A DNA stretch of 64,000 nt. It comes from Pelodera strongyloides (taxonomy: Eukaryota > Nematoda > Chromadorea > Rhabditida > Rhabditidae). Under the pieces are notes generated by a model. It was not told the origin of the DNA, did no database searches, and was given only the letters and a program-made list of their open reading frames with translations. The position numbers were made by a program, and so were the translations under genes. This document shows, in pieces, positions 13,961 through 26,286 of the stretch (positions are counted from its first letter, which is position 1; every line of letters starts with the position of its first letter). The stretch is taken from assembly GCA_036852015.1 (NCBI GenBank), contig JAANDG010000449.1, positions 1 to 64,000 on the forward strand. Direction: 5' to 3'.

Positions 13961-15086
13961 CACATATCCTCCAGTGAAATTCTCTGAAGATTCGAGATCT
14001 ACGCTCCACGTCTGCTTCTAAACGAATTATAAAAAGCACAGCGACACGAAACAATCATAGCTCCATAAATAACTAAATTCAAAAATAAATATCAAAGTAC
14101 AAATCTCAAGCCAGGAACTTAATGGTACAGCGAAGAATCACTATAAACTCCGTTTCACTCAACTATACAAATTCGAAATTGCCTCGTAAATACATGATTT
14201 AACACGCCATCATGCTCCAAAACCTGTGTATCCAGCAGTCCAGCAGATAATACAGTACCCCCCAACAAACGCCAAACTACAAAAACAACGAACCTCGATG
14301 CCTTTCAAAATGTCCTCCGAAGCTAGAATCTCAATGTGAAAGCGCTCAAAGTTAGTCTTCACAACATCAACTTCCTCCTCAGCAACGGCTTCGCCTTTAG
14401 CCACGATCCCCGACTGGGTACTCTATAACGTAATTCGTTGTCGTGATTACTGCATACATGAGTTATATTATATGTATATTTATTTACATATCATTAGATT
14501 GGTCATGAATTATAAACCTTCAATAGCACATAAAACCTTACACAACACGATGAGTTATATACTACTTTCATATCATTTGTGAAGCTGATGCTGATGTTCT
14601 TGCGGTGTTCTTTTTTAATTAATTAATTAATAAACGGTCCCAAGGTAAGTAAGGCGGTAAGGCCAAGAAATGGAACCCCGTCACAGTAAAAAACCCAGCG
14701 AAAGACCTAGCCAAAAAATCACAGTACAAGTAAATGTTGCATAACAAAAAAAGGTAGTTCATGAAACACAGATCCACAATACCAAAACTACAAAGCTATC
14801 TTACTTACCGTAGCCGAGCGTCCATCTTCCGAGGTACCGTTACCAGTGGCCGTTTCCGGAATATTGACTTGAATCAACTCGCTCGATTCGCCAATCGCAG
14901 CAGCTGCCGACTCATCCCAAGCTTTCTGAAGCAAACAATGGAATTTAATTTCGATGCTTAACATGGGGCTAAGAACCCCATGTTTCATTCCTTAGATGGG
15001 CAGAATAAACCGGAGAAAAAAAAAGACAATGACAGCTGCTAACCTAGCTAAAATGTTGGCGAGTAAACATGCAACCTTTTACACAA

Positions 15087-15152
<66 letters not shown>

Positions 15153-18100
15153 CACTGCAATTTCCAGTTCTTCTTTCCGTCGTTGTACCTCTTCATCGCG
15201 TTGGACCTAAGCATTAAACGTGTAATAGAGGGACTGTAAAGTGAAGAGCAAAACTGTAAAGACGTATAGAGCAAAAGGTCAATTACTAAGAAATTAAAGA
15301 GTAAACATATATAAGAAGGCAACATAACATAAATGTAAGGTTAACTGAAAAAAAGAATACTTCTCACCTTCTCCCAATACAGCGAGTCCCATGCCGGGCA
15401 GTCCCCCTTTTGAAGATCCAGTGACAAAATCAATGCTTTAATCTGCAATCGAACGTAGAATAATAATCAAAAACAAAAGTCACAATTTCTAGCACACGCT
15501 GGAGTAACGAACCCTAATGTGAAAAAACGCTTGGTGAACAGAATGTACGGTAAGGTAATGCAAAATAAGGTAAACTAAGCCAAGCTAAGTTAAGGTAATA
15601 AGCAATAAACTAAGGTAAAGAGTGGCGAATCTACCGTACTCAAATCAAACCTCATCATCCAACTGTATCGGACTCGTCCTCGATAACCTCATCAATGACC
15701 TTCTGCTGTAGGCCAACGAAAGAATATCATCAAATTGGAAATCGTCATCATTGTCAAACTCATTGACGGTCACCACCTAGAAATTGAAAGTGTGCAAATG
15801 AACATATAATAAACCGACTGCTCAGGCTCGGGACCTCTGCGGTCATAAGCACATCATAAGCACCTTTTGGTAAACTATATTATCTCCCTTGAATAAAGGT
15901 GCACGCAGCACGCTCTTGCAGCGTGAAGGACTGTATATAACATTTTCAAAACATATTCACTTCCAACTTCCAAAGCAACTTTGCAATGCGATGCGCATAT
16001 TGTTAGATTAGACACACAAACCGTTAATACAGCCTTCAGACACATTTCTAGTGTTAGACTGTTAGATGGTCTAAACTTCTAAACCAATCTCAATCAACGA
16101 ACTATTAGCATGTAATTTGTGTACTAGTTTAATCCTGCGCCCGAAACATAACGCAAACGCACTATTATTTCTGTAACTCACCCTTGCCACGGTCTGCGTT
16201 TCCGTATCGACCATCGCACACTTTCCACCCTCACCCTCCGAAGGTGCTGCGGCGTTCGCGTCCGCGTCTATAATCAATTCCTCCTCCTGCAAAAAAACGC
16301 ATTCATTACCACTACTCATACAAAGAGTATAAAAAACCCGCATACGCTTCACACTAAAACTTTGACCCAACTAGTGCATTATGAAATGTCGTTCCAAAAA
16401 TAAAGAGTATGTAAATTGCCTTTTCTACGAAACAGAGCAAGTAAACTCGAAAACGATACCACAACGTCCGCAATTTGTTCGCTCTCTTCCACAGGGTCTA
16501 CAGCCACAGTCGAGTGGGTGTACGTGGTAATGACGTCCTCAGACGGCTCATCGACATTCTAATAATTAACAAGTTGAAGTGTTGAAGTTGGCAATACAGA
16601 ATACCAGACCGTAAACGTAACTCATAAAGAACAATAAAATCTTTGAAAAGCTCCCCGTTGACAACGGGACGGGATTCAACTGCACAAATCTCGCTTAACG
16701 TCATACTTACAAGTTACAAGTATGACATAAACATCAGCGAAAGCGTTCAGAACCCTTAAAATAACCTAAAGTCAATACCCTTAAAATAAAAGTAACCTAA
16801 GAGTTGCGCCGTACAAAAATCATTAGTAGTAGAGGAAAACAAGAATGCAGAATAACACTTGTCGATAAAAAGTAAATACTTATAAAAATAGATCACCTTC
16901 TCCACGAGCTTGCTCGATTCAAAAACCAAGACTTTGTTTTTCCGATCAATATCCAGACCTGCAGTACTTGTTGTTGCGGCCGATCCTGTCGCCTAAACTA
17001 TACAACTGAACGAAAGCGCACGCAAACAACAATATACGGCATACTGTGTTCGTGCCACATCTACCATTCACTCAGTGGGGCACACACGACCATACCACTG
17101 ATGCACACATAAATTTCACACCAGAATAGTAGCCTACAGTACCCGAGCACACTATTCTTGCCCCTTGAAGCATAGTACTGGTACTGGGACACTGACGAAA
17201 TTACAGTCAGTAATCAGTAACATGAAATCATGACCAGACAAGACAATAACAACAAGGTAACCATCTTACACTCCCCTTCTTGCACTGACATCTTCATACA
17301 GTAAGACATCGTACCTCTTCTTTCACCGACATCTTCTCAAACTTGTTGGCCAGCGATGTAGCCCTCCTCAGCTCGCTCGCCTTCCTTCCCGACCGCTCCC
17401 ACTTGGATTTGATCGGCGATTTGTTCACCTAGGAATAGAAAACATATGCAACAGCTACTTAGTTATAAAAATAAAATTAAAACAATTCAGTCCAAGTCGC
17501 TACCGCTACCGTAATATAATCTACAGTACAAATACGCACAAATAGACAATCCCGATTCACGACCAAATATGGCTAGCCAGCAGGGTAACTATATGCAAAT
17601 TAAGGCTATTCCAATCACAACATAATATCCGAACACAAACCTCTTGAAACAATCGGACATTTTCCGAGACTTTCGGGAAGTGCACGTGACAGAATGACTG
17701 TAGCAATACGTTGTGCATGTGAACCTGGAAGAGGCGCATAAATCGATAAAATGTCAATCGCGTGAATGGAGCTTTAAAGCAGTATGGCAAACGTATATTG
17801 GGATTGGGGAACGGATTCCCATGTATTGTATGCAAAATATTTTGCCTCATATCTCAAATCTCATAGAGTAAAAGTAAATAACAAACCCGAAATTGAGTTG
17901 GGACGTTGCGTGTAACATTTGGATCCATTCTGTATGGGTCTAAAAAAACTAGTTTTTAGTTAGAGTAAGCTTGCCAAAAAAACCTACTATTCTACGCAGC
18001 AAATTATTGAAGGATTTACTCACGGAAAACAAGGTACGGAAACTAAGTATGATTCCCAGCCCAGGCCCAGCCGCGTAACAAACAATGGAAGACAAAAAAT

Positions 18101-21100
18101 GTAGAAGTACATCACAGTATATGCATATAAGGATGGGAAACATAATAAAAGTAAAAATTAGGATGTTCGCTTACAATAACAATAGAAACACTAACCGAGT
18201 ACGGTAAGTCGGTTCTTTCGATTCGATTGATCAGTGAGAAACAGCTCCTCCTTTTGCGTGATTTGCACGCAAATGACGTAAAACTGAAATTTCTTTCCTC
18301 ATTTCTTTCTCCTTTCTTGCATATACGTACATTATGAACCTAGCCCAGAACATCGAGTGATTACATTACTGCAAGCAAAATACAACTTTTCGACGTATGT
18401 GGCCATTAGGCCACTTATACAAGAAAAAATAGTAAGATTTCCTCATTTGTAAGATTCTCTAATTTAAAAAAAGATACTCCCAAGAGATAAACCAGGAGCT
18501 GGTTCAACAAACTTTACGATTTACGAATCCCAACCCAACGGATATATAGCCGATATAAAAATAACAAACAAATAAAAAGAATACCAAAAATAAAAAATCC
18601 AAGGCCAACCTGTTCCACGTAATATCGAAGAAATTCGGCGAACAGCTTTCCGAAACACCAGTTATACGACTTTTTCGTCACCTTCTCGAAGAAACACAAA
18701 GAATATAAATAAAAGGAAAACGCGCTAAATCCTTACAGAAAACTTGGCCTGCTCTACAAGTCTCGAGTCTCTACAAGGCTCTAAAGAGACAAGAGTAGGT
18801 CATATGGTCAACAATACAAATGTCATGGTTCAACCAATTTCGAATAAGGGATCCTAAGCATAACATAATCCTATTTAATGGTAGACGTTTTTTTTTATTT
18901 AGAGCAACAATGCGCATGCAAGGATGCAAGGCAAGGCTTCGCCACGCCACCAGTCGCACAAACTTTTCACTCAATGTTCACACTACAGACCTTGGATCAT
19001 ATAATTAACAAGGCAATTACAATAAATTCAGCATATATTACCAGGAACAAAGTAAATATAATAAAAAAAAGCTCACGATCTTCTTTCGATCGTCCTCAAA
19101 TGATTGAGCAAAAGGATCGTGTTGTTTATTCTCATCAGTGGGCGCGGACTGGAAAATATTCAAAGTTATGCAGCATAGGAATATCATTCATAAAATAAGC
19201 ATACCAACGATACTTTGATTAAAGCGAAGTACCGACCGGTTTTTCAAAGGCACAGACAGCTGAATTCTTACGTATTTATGCAAAGTTGCTCGAAATAAGC
19301 TCGATTTTTTATTCTAATATGTTTATTTGCATAAGCCACATAAGAATGCTGGTGTACTCGATGTGTTTCAAAAACCGGCCGGTATTTCGCTTTAAGCTCT
19401 AACTATTAGTGAGAGACGGTAGTGACACTAAGTAGTCTAATATTCACATCGCTTGTACTTCCAGGCATCGAAAGTTACATGAGCATTAATCGACATAGAT
19501 ACAAGAAAAGCACTATATTCTATTTTACAATTTAATTCGTGCTCGTATCGAAAACATCAATGTTTCAACAAGAGCACATAAATAACAACAGAAATGTTAG
19601 AATAGTCTGAGTACGATCCAACTGTTAGCTTATAAAAAAATCAAACAAGCCCCTCTTTTGTTCTTTTCCATTGAAAATATGAAAAAGGGAGAAACCATGA
19701 ACTTGCCTTGTGAATCACTGGAAGGTAGTCAAATCTTTGTAAAAAGTGGACCGCGAAGAGATCAGCCGCATAAATTGGGAGTCCCAGCTGTTGCCCTTCT
19801 TGGTCGTAGATCAACTTTGCGCACTAAAAAAAAATAATAAATAGCTAAATAGCTAAAGACAGAAGAATGAATTCATTCACAGAGCGGAACATTGCGTGAA
19901 TTAATTTCACAATTGGGTTTCCTGAGTTTCCTATTTTTCTTAGCGACGTTAGCGTATGGGCCAGAGGCCGTATTCACCAACACGCAGGCAGGGAGCCCTC
20001 CCTGGCCTCCCCACGGAGCTCAAGAATGCGTAGAGAGTGCGAGAGCAGAAGGGATTCAGAGCGCGCGCTCCTAGAGGGAGGGCTCCCTATGTGTCGGTGA
20101 ATACGGCCTCAGGCCTCAGGTATAGATACTAACATATCTATTTTCCTCGGAAAACGAAATTACTAATCATGCTCATGCACTCCAATAAGGAGACTCCGTG
20201 ATCAACTACCCAGTTCACAAATTTTAACTAAGATGGCAATACTAAAACAACAACAATACCTTAAACCACATCCGTATCCAGCGGAGAAAATAGGGCAATT
20301 GAGGGCAAACCGCACACAACATCTTCAGCTCGCTAAACACAACATAATTACATAATAAAACAAAGCAGCCAGGACAGTGTCATTCCTCATTCATATATTC
20401 CTCTAGCATCTACACCAACATTTTAAATTAAGAGCTACAATAAGAGAAAACTTATGCAGAATACTATCGAACTGAAAAATATTGAATTCCTTCATCGTCT
20501 CTTATGGCGTTGCGCTCTTTCTAAGAGCTAAGAGTCTAATAAACATTTACAGACAAAAACACTGAAATCACGCACCGGCTCAAATTCACTTCTGTGATTT
20601 TCCACTGCACGTCAACGCGAATATCTCCAACTGTGAATATGACCGATAGTCTTTTGTACTCGAAACGGGCGTCCGCGTCTAAACAGTGATATATTAGTAG
20701 CTGAAAACATATAAAGGTGTTCTACGTATTTACACAATGAGAGAGAGGCAGAGATGCACAGAGGCAAAGAGGGAGAGAGAAAGGGGGTATACAACTAACG
20801 CACTAACGCTAACGTAAATCTGGAGGAAACCTCAACTACCGACAACATATTCTGAAACAGTATACTTCCACTCTTTAACGATTTAACAAGAACGTGAAGC
20901 CAATTACTTTTGAATTTCCTTACTCTCGTCATAAGTCATGTCATAACACCAGATATTTGAGGTCTGACTTTACCAATACCTATAACACGAACCATAATAT
21001 AGCACAAAAGAAAAAAAATCACTTACACACAGACTTCAAGCTGTCACACAGTCTCTCCATATAGACGTCAGCCTCGTGGAGGGGCACAGAACCAATGGAA

Positions 21101-24100
21101 ACGAAAATGTTCACATCGGATTCGGGACGCTCGGTGCCCACGAGAACACTGCCGAACAAGCCAATCTCATGCTCTAGAATAATGAAAGTTACCTTTCACC
21201 TTTCGGTTGAATGCCTGGACTGCTTTTCATTATGCAGTAATCAGTGGTCTGCAGAGGCCATATTCACCATTCAATTCCCCGTCTTTTTCTCAGCCTGACT
21301 CACTTTATAGTGGTATAGTGCTATTTTCTGTCCCCAGGGAATATTTCCCCGAGGGAATCAGAGTGATGAGTGATGAGTATGGCCTCAGAAATAATTCCGA
21401 AAAGAAAAGTCAAACTAGCTGCTCTTACAATTAGGGGCGAGTAAGGACGGCATCTGCCAGGAAAACGATGGAGATGCAGGGCATAAAGGCATAAATTAGG
21501 CCCGCATCTCAAAATTTTGGGGAGGTGGTACATGCCTTCGGCCGACTTTGGCGGGAGGTGGGTGACTTGGACTAATTCGTTTGCATATAACGCATTACGG
21601 AATGGGATTTTCGATTTTTTTACAGTTTTTTTTCGGGAGATGATTTACCCCAGAAGGGTGATGGCTAGGAGACCGGGAGATGATAGTCCGCATTTGGGTG
21701 GAGGGGCTTTATGCTATGTGGAGAGAGTTACACCACTGACCGCCTATTGAAGAACTAGGAAATACGGTCAGGCAGGCGGCCAGACGGGCACCCTAGTTTA
21801 AAAAGGAAACCCAAAGAAATTCAGTAGTTATAAGTAAATAAACTAGCCTGCCATCGACATTTCCTTCAAGATATTCTCCAGCTTTTCCCGCACTTCACAA
21901 GACACGTGGTACTGCTCGGATTTACCCTCACGAATTATGGATGCTTTCTCTTCAAGGATCCTTAAAGCATTTAATGATTACTTATCTAGCTTTAATTTCT
22001 TAAACATCAAAACCCTTTCAAGACTAGGCAGGTAAACTCTTTGAATACTGAACAGAAAACAGTATAGTTTGATACCCAAAAAGAAATCAAACGAAATCGT
22101 GCACAAAATCACACATAAACCACACAGGATTACAGGATACAGAACATAAGTATAGTTGGTGCACTTTATATATTTGCATGAAACCTAGTTTCGCCTGTTA
22201 AACTAAAATTACTATCACTCCTCTAGATTATGGGGTTTCCAAGTATGGTGAAAGTTTACAGTATTTTGGAATCACTAACCACACGAAAATATTTTTTTAA
22301 TTTTTCATATTATATATGCAAGTTTCGTGCATAGATACGGTAGTATTGACAGTGTACTTGGAAACCCCATAAATAACTGGGACTCGATAAAAAAATGACA
22401 ACCGACCAGGGAATAAATTAGGTCCGCTTCTCAAAATTTTGGGGAGGTTATTTGGACTAATTTGCATACAATGCATTAGGGATCGGGAGGTGATCGTCCG
22501 CATTTGGCGGGTTGTTTTATGCTATGCAACCAACCGCTTAATTTGCTCGTCCATAAAGTGCTGCTGCTCCGAGCTTGGCGACGGTGTCTTCTTCAGCAAA
22601 TTCGTGCGCTCCTCAAAGCGCTAAAACAAAAAGTGTTTGTAATAGGATTAAAAAGGTACTAAGGTACAAAGTCCCGACAGTCCTTCTTAACGGCCTTATC
22701 CGTTCCTTACATATTTCAGTTATCCACTACGCGTTTCAAAAACCGGCCAGTATTTCGCTTCAACGGCCATTCCTTACATATTTTACCGTAAGGTAAAAGT
22801 GGAATGACGACAATCATAAACACACCAAATTTACAAAGAACTTATTAAGTCTCCAAAATATAAACAAATTAACTTAAGGGTGAGGACATTTGGTGGACAA
22901 TGCATACAAAAGAGACGCTCCATCTACATTTACACCTTACAGCTTTAGAACATTCTTCCTTCTCACTTCTCACTGATTGAAAAATAAAAATTGAAACAAG
23001 CTTTCCTCGTCTTCTCTCATATGTTATATTTACTCTCTCTCTCCTCTCTCTCTCCCTCTCTCCATCTCTACCATGCAATGTATTGTTTTTTTCCATATGC
23101 GCTGTTTTACACTGTTAACTGTAATAAATACTATATTATTTTATGAATAAATATGCATACCTCTTCCTCTTTCATATGCTCTACACTGATTATGTGATCC
23201 TTGCAATGAGCCGTGTTATTCAAGTGATAATCGCATATACGGCAATAGTAGACGGCGTTCTTGTGATGCTGGAAATAATATTGTTTGGCTAAAAAAACAT
23301 GCAGAATTCCAAATTCCACCCATACACTCCCAAAATTTGCATAACTACTTAATCTGGCCCTGGCCAGTATAATATTACCACTCCGTCAAGAAAGTGGTCC
23401 CGTTTTGACCAATATTTATGCCATGATAATTTATAGATTTTTAAAGTATGAGGCTTTTCAAGGTCACTTTTCAACCTGCATATGCTGTATGATAATTGAT
23501 AATGCAGTAATGCGAGTTACCCAGAAACCACGTGTTACACATTTAAAGCGAAATACCGGCCTGCTTTTGAAACGCATCGAGTACACCTGCATTCTTATGC
23601 AAATGATCATAAATTAGAATAAAAAATCGAGATAAATTCGAGCAACAGAGTAACTTAGCATAAATATGTAAGAATTCAGCTGTCCACGATACGATGCTTT
23701 TCAAAAACCGGCCGGTATTTCGCTTTAAGCTAATATAAGAAAACATACATCAGAGTGTGCAGCTACAATGTGGCGCGCATTCAGGAAGGCTATCGAGGAC
23801 TGGTTGACCATCTTGTTCGCATCTTTCACGCAACCTAAATTGATGTGGTGGTGGTGAATAAGGGCCTGCCGAACTAGCCGAACACTAACTTAACATTTAA
23901 CATTTATTAAAGCCGTATTGCACCTACTTTGAGAAATTTGCATACGATACGAATTTCCTATGTATCATATGCGAATTTGGTTCCCGTCCGGCAAGCTTCC
24001 GGCACCAAATTAACTAGGATACAAGATACATATACAAAGGATATTCATATCACATGCAATTTTCCCAAAGTAGATACAATACGCCTTCAACAATGAAGTG

Positions 24101-26286
24101 AAGCACACACCAGTCAGGTGGAAAATGAAACATAACAAATAAAACACAAACACAAACAAACTCATTTTACATAAGTAATAGTATAACACAAACGTAATCA
24201 TACAACTGGGGTAGATAAAATACCAGTACCACAACAATTCGAATATATAACTAGAACTTAGAAAAACAATTAGAAAACGTGTTCAGTGATTGTACCAGGG
24301 TGAAAACTCGCCGGTGAGCGCGGAGTTGACAAGATTGCTCACTTGTATCACCTACTAGCTCAGCAGTGCTCAATAAGCATATACATAACGTAAAGTAGAC
24401 GCTTCAGTCGTCAAATGTCAAGTCCCCCACAAACTTCTAAAACAGTCAAAATCGAAATACATACCAACATCCAGTGTCTCCAAGTACTGCAGGCACTCCA
24501 GAATAGATGATCGCAATGCTTCTTCGGAAGGGGGATCACTTAGCAGTACCGTGACAAAAACACTGGCGTCGTCCATGTCCTGAACAAGAACAAAAATAAT
24601 ATTTCACTTAATAACAATAATAATTTATTGACACATTATATAAAGTATATAAATAAGTGTCCATCGTATAAAATGATTCACTTATTTTTGCTTACTTTTT
24701 TTGTTATATAAAGTTTTCTTGCTGTGAAACAAGCACAATGGAATAAGGTAAGAAATGAAAAAGCGACGGTCTCATAGAGCATACTGCAAACGGTTCAAGT
24801 CCATGGGGAAAATAAATTACTAAAAGAACTACGAAAACAAATACACCAAAAACAAAAAAGAAAAGACAGAAAAAGGCTTACCTCACAGACTTGAAGCACC
24901 CATCCATGCATACGATTGAACCATCGAATAGCGACCTTAATATATATTTTTTATTTATATTTAAAGTTTAAAGGTTTAAATATAAATGTCATATTATATA
25001 ATGTAACAGTAACACACATCGACACATCGTGATATTCTACAGCCACTGAGGAATGATACGCTTATTTTAAATGAACTTTCTCTTTCTATTTTTACGTAAC
25101 ATGTACAAAAAAGTTACGTAACATGTACAAAAAAACTTTATCTACCTTAACCCTCCTAGGGTTCTGAATGATACACTTCAGCTCATCGTACTTCGTTATG
25201 GGAAACAACGCCACTTTTACACTCTCGTACACAACCTGAAAATAATCAAATATCAGAGTTTATTATCCAAACCTTATTACAAAAATGAACACATTTGGAG
25301 ATATTATTATCTACTATATTATGAAGATATTGGAAGCTGCAGCTCCAGAAAATTAAAGCGAAACACCAGCCGGTTTTTGAAACGCATCTCAAATATCTGC
25401 ATTCTTATGCAATTATGATAAGTGGGTCCAAGTTAGGGTCTATTTTTTATTCTAATTTATGCTAACTAAAATATGATGCATAAGAAAGCAGGAGTAGGCG
25501 ATGCGTTTCAAAAACCGGCAGGCTATAAATCTATGCGTAAAATTACGCATCAACCATCTCCGGATTGGCTTTGACCATCTCCGGAGGCAAATGCAAATAT
25601 ATAGATTTGGGTGAAACGTATCAGTGGTAATTTACGGTTCGACTCTCAACTAAGCGACCATCTCCGAAATTACGCATGGAAATTATAGCCTGAAAACCGG
25701 CCGGTATTTCGCTTTATGTTGCACAGTGCGCATAGGCAGAAGTCTGCGTTCCATTTTTAGGCACAATAACAGTAAATTTGATTGCGTTTTCATATAAATT
25801 CAGAAATGTTCTAAAATATACGGCAACCGGCCAAACGCAAAAGCAAATCATCACCACTATCTCCATTCATTGACGGACAACATATGGAAAACAAAGATAA
25901 AAATTCAGAAAAGGCCGGGGAACCGCGAACAATAACATTTAACATTTCGAAGCCGAAGCCTTGTATTTGCATGGCATGATAAGGAACTCTAAAAATAAGA
26001 GATTACACTCACCGGCGGCGGTTTAAGAGCATGTTTTTCAGCTTGAGCAGCTTGCGCAGTAGCAATTGCTGGCGGAACCGACCTAAATAAATAATTAGCA
26101 ATTATCACTTGTCGTTGAATGAGTTGCAATAGAACACGCAGATATGAAACAAGATGCATCAATCACACTGTTCAATCAAAGAAAAAATTGTTTGAATAAA
26201 ATACAAAAGAAAACTCACATCTTCAGTGGTCCCGACTTCACACTAATCGTTGCTGGATTTGACGATTTGCTTTCATACAAAGATAA
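3974..26286 (-). CDS. TUT4/TUT7: TUT4/TUT7-type terminal uridylyltransferase
   Basis: About 47 exons join in phase from 26286 down to the stop at 3974: 4986 nt, about 1661 residues, close to vertebrate TUT4/TUT7; the first exon is missing. Order from the N-terminus: C2H2 finger (exon 23268-23161, YYCRICDYH...CKDHIISVEH); inactive nucleotidyltransferase (21173-21027, LFGS then SDVN, so the second carboxylate is Asn); its PAP-associated domain (18684-18196); acidic linker; CCHC knuckle (13789-13721, CSSCDSPKHIKDFC); catalytic domain (12475-12374, FFGS then DSDVD, third Asp in DISFYN formed across the 11412/10972 junction); GDASRGSLSSYAYTLL; second PAP-associated domain (9576-9043, YIEDPF.RKHN); second knuckle (8025-7916); Lys-rich tail. 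Cytoplasmic enzymes of this family add uridines to pre-let-7 and mRNA tails; that role is inferred. Two introns are GC-AG. Introns are full of MITEs. Confidence 0.93.
6635..6796. mobile_element. MITE family B copy (ends GAGGCCGTATTCACCAACAC)
   Basis: Left end CTGTATTCACCAACACACAGG, right end GTTGGTGAATACGGAATACGGCCTC, with GGGAGCCCTCCCTGG inside. The left end has drifted (AGAAGC for AGAGGC). Lies in a TUT intron. Confidence 0.8.
8420..8595. mobile_element. MITE family A copy (TTAAAGCGAAATACCGGCCGG)
   Basis: Starts TTAAAGCGAAATACCGGCCGG and ends with the inverted CCGGCCAGTATTTCGCTTTAA. Flush with TTAA at both ends. A related half end follows at about 8650-8692. Intron of TUT. Confidence 0.9.
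11177..11313. mobile_element. MITE family B copy
   Basis: Near-perfect: starts AGAGGCCGTATTCACCAACA and ends TGTTGGTGAATACGGCCTCA; the inner arms are GGGA(A/G)CC and GGGCTCCC. Intron of TUT. Confidence 0.92.
11877..12053. mobile_element. MITE family A copy, right end decayed
   Basis: Left end TTAAAGCGAAATACCGGCCGG is intact; the right end stops at GTGTTTCAAAGACCG and lacks the GGTATTTCGCTTTAA terminus. Confidence 0.8.
12374..12475 (-). other. TUT exon: active nucleotidyltransferase motif
   Basis: Encodes FFGSYRNKLGKADSDVDIC. The G-S motif and the D-x-D metal-binding pair are intact, and the third carboxylate (DISFYN) is restored by splicing 11491-11412 to 10972-10848. This is the catalytic domain of the enzyme. 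Confidence 0.9.
13063..13155 (+). repeat. tRNA-Leu-like SINE head
   Basis: TGGCGCAGTGCCTAAG resembles an A box and GGTTCGGCTCC a B box. The anticodon-like loop is CTCAAGA (CAA, Leu-like), and the spacing suits a long variable arm. GGCAGG and CCTACC can pair as an acceptor with one mismatch. It sits in a TUT intron; probably a SINE head or decayed tRNA rather than a working gene. Confidence 0.55.
13402..13530. mobile_element. MITE family B copy, left end deleted
   Basis: Left side has lost TATTCACCAACACAC and reads AGAGGCCAGGGAGCCCTCC; the right end GTGTTGGTGAATACGGCCTCA is intact. Intron of TUT. Confidence 0.85.
13904..13955. repeat. (AAT)n microsatellite
   Basis: About 17 uninterrupted AAT units, immediately downstream of the donor of TUT exon 14017-13964. 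It creates a poly-isoleucine spurious frame. Confidence 0.95.
15085..15148. repeat. (AAT)n microsatellite
   Basis: About 20 AAT units, again within 10 bp of a TUT donor (exon 15206-15156). Confidence 0.95.
19219..19395. mobile_element. MITE family A copy
   Basis: TTAAAGCGAAGTACCGACCGG at the left, CCGGCCGGTATTTCGCTTTAA at the right. Intron of TUT. Confidence 0.92.
19963..20111. mobile_element. MITE family B copy
   Basis: Starts AGAGGCCGTATTCACCAACA and ends TGTCGGTGAATACGGCCTCA. Intron of TUT. Confidence 0.9.
21027..21173 (-). other. TUT exon: degenerate first nucleotidyltransferase motif
   Basis: Encodes GLFGSVLVG followed by ESDVNIF. Active members have D-x-D here; this copy has D-V-N, so the N-terminal transferase should be catalytically dead. 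That agrees with the TUT4/TUT7 plan, where the first domain is a LIN28/pre-let-7 binding pseudo-enzyme. It also confirms orientation and order of the gene. Confidence 0.85.
21253..21388. mobile_element. MITE family C copy
   Basis: Starts AGAGGCCATATTCACCATTC and ends GATGAGTATGGCCTCA, with CCCCAGGGAATATTTCCCCG inside. Intron of TUT. Confidence 0.88.
21487..21722. repeat. Dispersed repeat, copy 1 (TCTCAAAATTTTGGGGAGG)
   Basis: Contains AAATTAGGCCCGCATCTC then AAAATTTTGGGGAGG, a GGACTAATT(C/T)G(C/T)TTGCATA stretch and GGGAGATGATAGTCCGCATTTGG. A shorter second copy lies at 22405-22530. Function unknown. Confidence 0.75.
22227..22372. mobile_element. MITE family E copy (TTATGGGGTTTCCAAGTATG)
   Basis: Starts TTATGGGGTTTCCAAGTATG and ends GTACTTGGAAACCCCATAA; the AT-rich core shares TTTACAGTATTTTG and ACGGTAGTATTGACA with the copy at 36618-36775. 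Confidence 0.88.
22405..22530. repeat. Dispersed repeat, copy 2
   Basis: AAATTAGGTCCGCTTCTC, AAAATTTTGGGGAGG, GGACTAATTTGCATACAA and GGGAGGTGATCGTCCGCATT align with 21487-21722 in the same orientation. Ends close to the TUT exon 22620-22535. Confidence 0.75.
23543..23728. mobile_element. MITE family A copy
   Basis: TTAAAGCGAAATACCGGCCTG at the left and CCGGCCGGTATTTCGCTTTAA at the right. Ends about 20 bp from TUT exon 23834-23749. Confidence 0.92.
23905..24093. mobile_element. MITE family D copy (AAAGCAGTATTGCACCTACTTTG)
   Basis: Left end TTAAAGCCGTATTGCACCTAC, right end GTAGATACAATACGCCTT inverted. Other copies at 39342-39508 and 48377-48489. Interior carries TTTGCATACGATACG and CCGGCAAGCTTCCGG. 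Confidence 0.85.
25353..25716. mobile_element. MITE family A copy with an internal insertion
   Basis: Left end TTAAAGCGAAACACCAGCCGG and right end CCGGCCGGTATTTCGCTTTA. It is twice the usual length because about 170 bp lie between two copies of the inner arm: 25505-25520 reads TTTCAAAAACCGGCAGG and then GGCTATAAATC..., returning as AATTATAGCC before the terminal arm. The insert has its own inverted ends (GGCTATAA / TTATAGCC). Confidence 0.8.

Noticed and set aside
15651..15776. Alternative acidic frame (KVIDEVIEDESDT) inside this TUT exon
   Set aside because: Using it would need a 12-nt intron; the other frame is open and joins both neighbours in phase.
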